Part shown: positions 4,852 through 9,086 of the stretch, piece after piece
Layout of the letters: every line of letters starts with the position of its first letter
How positions within the stretch are numbered: the first letter of the stretch is position 1
NCBI GenBank assembly: GCA_964435775.1
Contig: CAYTAP010000139.1
Coordinates: 1-9,086, forward strand
DNA length: 9,086 nt
Origin: CAYTAP01 sp964435775
GTDB taxonomy: Bacteria > Planctomycetota > Phycisphaerae > Tepidisphaerales > Tepidisphaeraceae
Reading direction: 5' to 3'
Made by a program: the position numbers and the translations under genes
The notes under the pieces: model-generated
The model's input: the letters and a program-made list of their open reading frames with translations, nothing else
The model's database searches: none
Told to the model about the DNA's origin: nothing

Positions 4852-6801
4852 TCATCGTACGGAATCCGGCGGCCCGGCGCTCAAGGCGGAGGTCACCTTC
4901 AATTCGCCCGTGGCATCGGTCTGATATTCAGCCTGAATCTGGTACAGCAGACGATCGGTGAACGACCGCAGAAGTAAATCCGCCGGTTGATGGGTGGTGA
5001 TGGTGACGCGGACCGGGGCGGGGTTCAGGGTGATGAAAATAGGACCGATCTTGAGGACGTTCTTCTGCACCACGGGTTCAGCCAGCGACCAGAGAGCGTG
5101 CGTGACGCCCACGGCCGCGCGCGTGGTCTGGTAGTCGTCGATCAGTTCAAAATGATGGCTCAACTGACGAAGTGTACGGGTCCAGCGGGTGAGGTTCGCT
5201 TCAGGCGGGTACGCGGTGGTGAGATCGAGCGAAAACTCGGGCGTGTCGGCGTCGGGACGCCACGCGAGGATCGTTCCTGCCGCGTCGCTGCCCACCCGTT
5301 GTTCCTGGCCATTGATGACGGGGCAACTGTGGCCGCGACTGGAGGCCGTGAGATAGGTGTAGCGGTTGGCGCTGAAAAAGTCGGCGGTGTAGTGCGGCGC
5401 GCCCAAGTCGGGCAGGATGAGCTGGCCGTCGAGGAAGAGCAGGACATGGCCGAGATCGTTGTGGTTGTGGCGTTCGCCATTGGTGCCACCGGCGAGTGTG
5501 ACGATGAGATTGCCGGCATCGGTGGGCAGGCGAAACACGGCGGCCTGCTGATCTTCAATCAACGTGGGCTTGGCCGGTGGTGACGCATTCGCTGTATCAT
5601 TTGAAACGGCGGCGCCGGGGGCCTGGCTCGATGGCGCGGGGGATGACTGCGTTCGGCGAGTTTTGTACGCATCAATCGTGCGGAGGAACATGCTGAAATG
5701 CCGCACGGGTGGATCGGCGCCGGACTGGCGACGCCATGAGGCGGCGGATTGAGGCGGGGAGACGAACGCGGCGCGGCGTGCCCACTGTCCCATCCAGAGG
5801 TTGTCGGCGGCGGCGGCGAGCCATGTGGCCAGATACTGGGGGGCGCCGCAGTGAAGGCTGGAATCATTGCCGCTGTAGAACCAGTCATCCACCAAATGAA
5901 CCCGACGTGGATAATCGGCGACCTGCCTGAAACGCCCCATGTCGATCGCTCCGGCCAGTTCGCCCGGCGCGAGGCGGCTGAGACCAAGCGACGCGACGCC
6001 CACGCCATACCCCCAGTATCCCATGCCCTCGTCACATTCGCCCGAGGGCGTGAAGGCGCGCTCGAAGAACGCGCCGAGCAACTTGATCGCTTTGGCTTCC
6101 GCAACCGGCCGCGCATGTCCCTGGGCGGCCAGGGAGCGCGCGGCGGCGAGAATGGAACCGGCGCATACCCCCGTCCAGTTGTTCATGTGCACGTTGTCAA
6201 CGTCCGTCCACCAGAAATGCTCGGGCGCCTCTTCAAACGGGCGAATGACCTGCTCGTCAACGGCATGGATGATGCTGTCGGCAAGGGTCCGTGAGTTCGA
6301 ATTGATCCAGGGGAGCAATACTTCGCGCATTTCCGCGAGCATCGCCGCCATTTCACAAGCGGCCAGGTCGAGGGTTGGCTGCCCGAGGGCGGGCAAATCC
6401 TTGTTGGGCAGATGCGCCGAGACGCACCAGCTTGGCTCAGTCAGAAAGGACCAGAGCCAGTCGAGCAGGCGATCGTCACAATCGCCCGGATCCACCCCCA
6501 TGAAGCAGCGATTGACGGCGAGTTGGGAGAGCATTCGCCGGCCATTTTGCCATTGAGCGTCAAGCCTGTGGCGGTCGTTGTGACGCCGGGCGGCGAGATA
6601 ATCGCTGGCCAGTGGTCGGGGCGGCGCCGCGGGGATTTGCAAGGCGGCGTCGGTGATGGACGCGACAAGCGCCGCGAGAGCCGGATCATTTCTCACGTCA
6701 TCCCAGTAGGCGCGGTCGGTGATCGTGGCGGGTGTGAACATGTGAATGGAATCACTTGACGAATGCGCCGAAGCGCTCGGTGCGGACGGTTGGCCGGTCA
6801 T
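4852..6801 (-). CDS. Heparinase II/III-family protein (putative polysaccharide lyase)
   Basis: This 649-residue protein has the layout of heparinase II/III and alginate-lyase-like enzymes. The N-terminal half is mostly helical, as in an alpha/alpha toroid, with HMNNWTGVCAGSILAAA (from 205) and EGMGYWGYGVG (Y262, W263, Y265), aromatic and polar clusters typical of the substrate cleft. A Pro/Ala/Ser-rich linker follows around residues 390-425. The C-terminal half is strand-rich and contains ERHNHNDLGHVLLFLDGQ (H445, H447) and LILPDLGAPHY, the hallmark of the Heparinase II/III C-terminal domain. Such enzymes cleave uronic-acid polysaccharides by beta-elimination; the substrate cannot be read here. 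I chose the ATG at 6801 for its CGGAG five bases upstream; the frame opens at 6864 without such a site. No signal peptide or lipobox is visible at either start. It stands 170 bases after gspD. Confidence 0.82.
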   Translation of the reverse strand: MTGQPSAPSASAHSSSDSIHMFTPATITDRAYWDDVRNDPALAALVASITDAALQIPAAPPRPLASDYLAARRHNDRHRLDAQWQNGRRMLSQLAVNRCFMGVDPGDCDDRLLDWLWSFLTEPSWCVSAHLPNKDLPALGQPTLDLAACEMAAMLAEMREVLLPWINSNSRTLADSIIHAVDEQVIRPFEEAPEHFWWTDVDNVHMNNWTGVCAGSILAAARSLAAQGHARPVAEAKAIKLLGAFFERAFTPSGECDEGMGYWGYGVGVASLGLSRLAPGELAGAIDMGRFRQVADYPRRVHLVDDWFYSGNDSSLHCGAPQYLATWLAAAADNLWMGQWARRAAFVSPPQSAASWRRQSGADPPVRHFSMFLRTIDAYKTRRTQSSPAPSSQAPGAAVSNDTANASPPAKPTLIEDQQAAVFRLPTDAGNLIVTLAGGTNGERHNHNDLGHVLLFLDGQLILPDLGAPHYTADFFSANRYTYLTASSRGHSCPVINGQEQRVGSDAAGTILAWRPDADTPEFSLDLTTAYPPEANLTRWTRTLRQLSHHFELIDDYQTTRAAVGVTHALWSLAEPVVQKNVLKIGPIFITLNPAPVRVTITTHQPADLLLRSFTDRLLYQIQAEYQTDATGELKVTSALSAGPPDSVR

Positions 6802-6806
6802 GGTTG

Positions 6807-6811
6807 CTCCG
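6807..6811 (-). promoter_or_regulatory. Ribosome binding site that fixes the heparinase-family start
   Basis: CGGAG on the minus strand, five bases before the ATG at 6801. The in-frame ATGs at 6864 and at 6741 have no comparable site. Confidence 0.6.
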
Positions 6812-6971
6812 AGAATGTTGCGATCCGACTCATCATCCGTCCCTCGCGCCTGCGAGCGTGTCATGGATGACGGATGGGCGCATCATAAGGAAACATGGCG
6901 AAGATACGTATAGGCCTCTGATGCGGTCCACGCATGCCGTCGTCGGACTTCCGCGGACCCTGCATGACCCC

Positions 6972-9086
6972 CTACCGCGTGCCGGGCAAAGGAGGTTCAT
7001 CCTTCGAACCGGCCGAGCGATGATCGGAAACGTCGGGGATCACCAGCGGTGGCGAAGGTTGCGTCGTGGTATCGCCGCGCCGCATCCCCTCGAGATGATC
7101 CTTGAATGTGCCTGGCTGAACGGCATTGGGAACCAGCTTGACTCCCTTCATCTCGTCCTGGCTCATGCCAAGCAGCTTGTCGGGCGCGGAGGCGACATGA
7201 GGCGTCAGGAAAATGAGCAATTCCGTCTTGGTCTTCGTGATCTGATTCCTCTGAAACAGCAAGCCGATCAGGGGGATGTCGCCGAGAATGGGCACCTTGT
7301 TCACCTGCTGGGTCTTTTGATCCTGCATCAAGCCGCCGATGACGATGGTTTGTCCGTCGTTGATCCCGACGCGCGTGTCGGCCGACCGGAGGGAAAAGAC
7401 CGGCGCGTTGACGGTGGATGAAATGGGGACGGTCTGATCGGTGATGTCCGACACCTCCGGCGACACATCGAGAATGACCAGTCCCTCGGGATTGATGTGG
7501 GGCGTGACGTTCAAAATGATCCCCAGGTCACGGTAGGTGATCTGGTTGACCGGGTTGTTGTTGATGTCAAGCCGGCTGTCCGTGATGATCGGCACCTCCT
7601 TGCCGACGGTGATCGTGGCCAACTGATTGTCACTGGCGAGGATGTAGGGTCGGGAGAGCACGTCGAGTTTGCCCGCGACGGCCAGCGCCCGCAAGGTTGC
7701 GGTGACGTTGCTTTCAAGCATGCTGACGACAAGCCCGCCGGAGGGGGTGGGCGTTCCGAGAAAACTGGTGCCCGCTTTCGTGCCCTCGCCATTGGCGCGG
7801 GTGTTGAGGATCGAAAAATCGACCCCGAGGTCTTCGGAGTTGTTGTGGGTCACTTCCGCGATGAGCACCTTGATGAGCACCTGAGGCACGGGGCGATCCA
7901 GCTCGGTGATGATGTCGCGCACCTGCGTTTGATACTTGCTGGCCGTCGAGACGAGCAGCGAGTTGGTGTCAACGTCGGCCACCACATACACCTGGCCGGC
8001 GAATTGGGATGCCGCGTTGGCGATCGCGGGCGAGACATTGGCAATGGCATTGGAAGTGCGGTTGATCGGCGTATTGCTGCCGAATCCGCCACCGGTGCTT
8101 CCGAATCCGCCGGAGCCGGCTCGGCCGGAGTTGCCAAAGCCGCCGCTGGAGTTGCCGCCAAAACCGCCTCGAGAGTTGCTCACGCTGTTGTTGGCTGACA
8201 CGCGGTTATTGCTGGCGCTCGTGGAGCCGGCGCCAAAAAGATTATTGAGCACAACCGCCATATTCTGGGATTGCCCGTTCTTCACCGAATAGATGAAAAA
8301 CGCCTGATCGGCGGCGGGGTTGGCGTCAAGCTCATCAAGCATGCCATCAATGACCTTGAGCGTGTCGGCCGGGCCGGTGACGACGATCGTGTTGGTCCGC
8401 TGATCGGCGGCGGCGATCACCTTGCCCGTGTGCCCTCCCTGGGTTTCCTCGGGCTGTGGCTGGCCGCCGCGGCGCATATTGCGGAAGAATTGCGCGGGCG
8501 AGGGCGCGTTGGTCTGCCCCTTGTTTTGATCGGCGTTGAATATTTCCGTCACGAGCTTGGCGGCGGCGGTGGCGTCGGCGTACTTCATCTGCTTGACGCG
8601 GATCGTGTTTTCCAACGCATCGCGCGTGTCGAGGCTGCTGATGATTTCAACCACTCGCCGAATGTTGGCGGAGGTGTCGGTGATGATGATCGAATTGCTG
8701 CCGCCGTTGGCCGATAGGTCGGCGTTCGTGCTCACCAACGGCTGCAAATCCGTCTTCAACTTGACGGCATCGACGCTGCGGACCGGAATCACCTGGGTGA
8801 TCAGCTCGTCCGTCTGCGCGATTTTCTTCGGGTCAGCGCCGAAGTGAACGGGGATGCTCGATTTCTTGGCTTTGTCGAGCGTCGTAATCTTGAGGATGCG
8901 GCCCATCTGAATGGCGGTGTTGCCGCTGACCTTCAAGACGGAGTTGAGCATCTCGGCCGCCTCGGCGGGGGAAACGGGCTGCTTGCTGAAGACGGTGATC
9001 CGTCCGGTGACCGGCGCATCCTTGATGACGATGAAGCCAGCGGCGGCCGAGAGATGCTCGAGCACCGCGTCGAGCGGCGCATCCTT
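6972..9086 (-). CDS. gspD: Type II secretion system secretin GspD (5' end beyond the window)
   Basis: The frame stays open through the right edge (KDAPLDAVLEHL is the first visible sequence), so the signal peptide and first residues are missing; about 704 residues are visible. GspD forms the outer-membrane channel of the type II secretion system. Domains in order are N0 (to LKITTLDK), N1 (ELITQVIPVRSVDAVKLK to EIISSLD), N2 (RVKQMKYADATAAAKLV to GMLDELD), N3 (AFFIYSVKNGQSQNMAVVL, a glycine-rich insert, then QVYVVADVDTNSLLV to ITELDRP) and the secretin barrel. The barrel carries PQVLIKVLIAEVTHN, GKEVPIITDS, YRDLGIILNVTPHI, VGINDGQTIVIGGLMQDQ, VPILGDIPLIGLLFQ and TELLIFLTPHV. A polar C-terminal tail of about 65 residues follows and may recruit a pilotin. 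Three N1-like repeats point to GspD rather than PilQ. No other secretion genes are in the window. Confidence 0.93.
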   Translation of the reverse strand, partial: KDAPLDAVLEHLSAAAGFIVIKDAPVTGRITVFSKQPVSPAEAAEMLNSVLKVSGNTAIQMGRILKITTLDKAKKSSIPVHFGADPKKIAQTDELITQVIPVRSVDAVKLKTDLQPLVSTNADLSANGGSNSIIITDTSANIRRVVEIISSLDTRDALENTIRVKQMKYADATAAAKLVTEIFNADQNKGQTNAPSPAQFFRNMRRGGQPQPEETQGGHTGKVIAAADQRTNTIVVTGPADTLKVIDGMLDELDANPAADQAFFIYSVKNGQSQNMAVVLNNLFGAGSTSASNNRVSANNSVSNSRGGFGGNSSGGFGNSGRAGSGGFGSTGGGFGSNTPINRTSNAIANVSPAIANAASQFAGQVYVVADVDTNSLLVSTASKYQTQVRDIITELDRPVPQVLIKVLIAEVTHNNSEDLGVDFSILNTRANGEGTKAGTSFLGTPTPSGGLVVSMLESNVTATLRALAVAGKLDVLSRPYILASDNQLATITVGKEVPIITDSRLDINNNPVNQITYRDLGIILNVTPHINPEGLVILDVSPEVSDITDQTVPISSTVNAPVFSLRSADTRVGINDGQTIVIGGLMQDQKTQQVNKVPILGDIPLIGLLFQRNQITKTKTELLIFLTPHVASAPDKLLGMSQDEMKGVKLVPNAVQPGTFKDHLEGMRRGDTTTQPSPPLVIPDVSDHRSAGSKDEPPLPGTR
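8079..8172 (-). repeat. Gly-Phe-Gly coding repeats inside the GspD N3 domain
   Basis: This stretch encodes four copies of GGFG separated by Ser, Asn and Gly residues, with similar DNA words such as GGATTCGG and GGCTTTGG or GGTTTTGG in each copy. It is the core of a Ser/Asn/Gly-rich insert of roughly 75 residues (about 8008-8235) between the two halves of N3. Flexible loops at this point are known in GspD proteins, and this one is long. Confidence 0.7.

Noticed and set aside
6865..6971. Possible hairpin GGTCC/GGACC (6925-6959) between gspD and the heparinase gene
   Set aside because: The stem is short and mismatched, the loop is long and no T run follows, so it is not supported as a terminator. 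The gap holds no other convincing signal.
7497..8198. Long plus-strand frames opposite gspD, and similar ones opposite the heparinase, pdh and gapA genes
   Set aside because: They are antisense shadows in GC-rich coding DNA, with no ribosome binding sites and His/Arg/Gly-rich or otherwise unlikely composition.
1..9086. CRISPR array, integrase or insertion-sequence ends
   Set aside because: I found no regularly spaced direct repeats, no recognisable transposase or integrase, and no paired terminal inverted repeats in the window.

Overview
The window reads as about 9.1 kb of chromosome from a GC-rich bacterium. Every gene I can support lies on the minus strand, so in transcription order it runs from high to low coordinates: secretin gspD (cut by the right edge), a heparinase II/III-family protein, tRNA-Val(UAC), type I GAPDH, pyruvate dehydrogenase E1 alpha, E1 beta, then an antitoxin-toxin pair. 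The two-subunit E1, the GspD-type secretin with a long glycine-rich insert, a heparinase-like polysaccharide enzyme and a tRNA without encoded CCA suggest a Planctomycetota-like, possibly Phycisphaerae-like, organism. That assignment is inferred from protein flavour only and is not proven.

Right part (4852-9086): the gspD fragment carries N0, N1, N2, N3 and the whole secretin domain; only the extreme N-terminus and signal peptide lie outside. About 170 bases further on is a 649-residue heparinase II/III-like protein with an alpha-helical N-terminal half, a Pro/Ala/Ser linker and a beta-sandwich-type C-terminal half holding an HNHND motif. No export signal is visible in it.

Centre (3200-4790): tRNA-Val has a possible promoter just upstream. 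Between it and gapA lie an 8-bp dyad, a TTGACA-type promoter candidate and a perfect 10-bp hairpin with a T run. That hairpin is either the tRNA terminator or an attenuator in the gapA leader. gapA ends in a clear intrinsic terminator. Beyond the terminator is the pdhA control region, with a bulged inverted repeat and a TTGAAG-16-TACAAT promoter candidate.

Left part (1-3094): pdhA and pdhB encode the decarboxylating E1 of the pyruvate dehydrogenase complex; E2 and E3 are not in the window. Only 48 bases after pdhB comes a small type II toxin-antitoxin module (Unstab_antitox/TIGR02574-like antitoxin and RelE/ParE-like toxin), whose two genes share one base. GAPDH and PDH E1 lie next to each other and both serve central carbon metabolism, but the terminator separates them into two transcription units. 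The last 360 bases hold no gene I can identify.

I see no striking new multi-gene system. The most interesting signals are the regulatory structures in front of gapA and pdhA, and the toxin-antitoxin pair placed directly behind the PDH genes.
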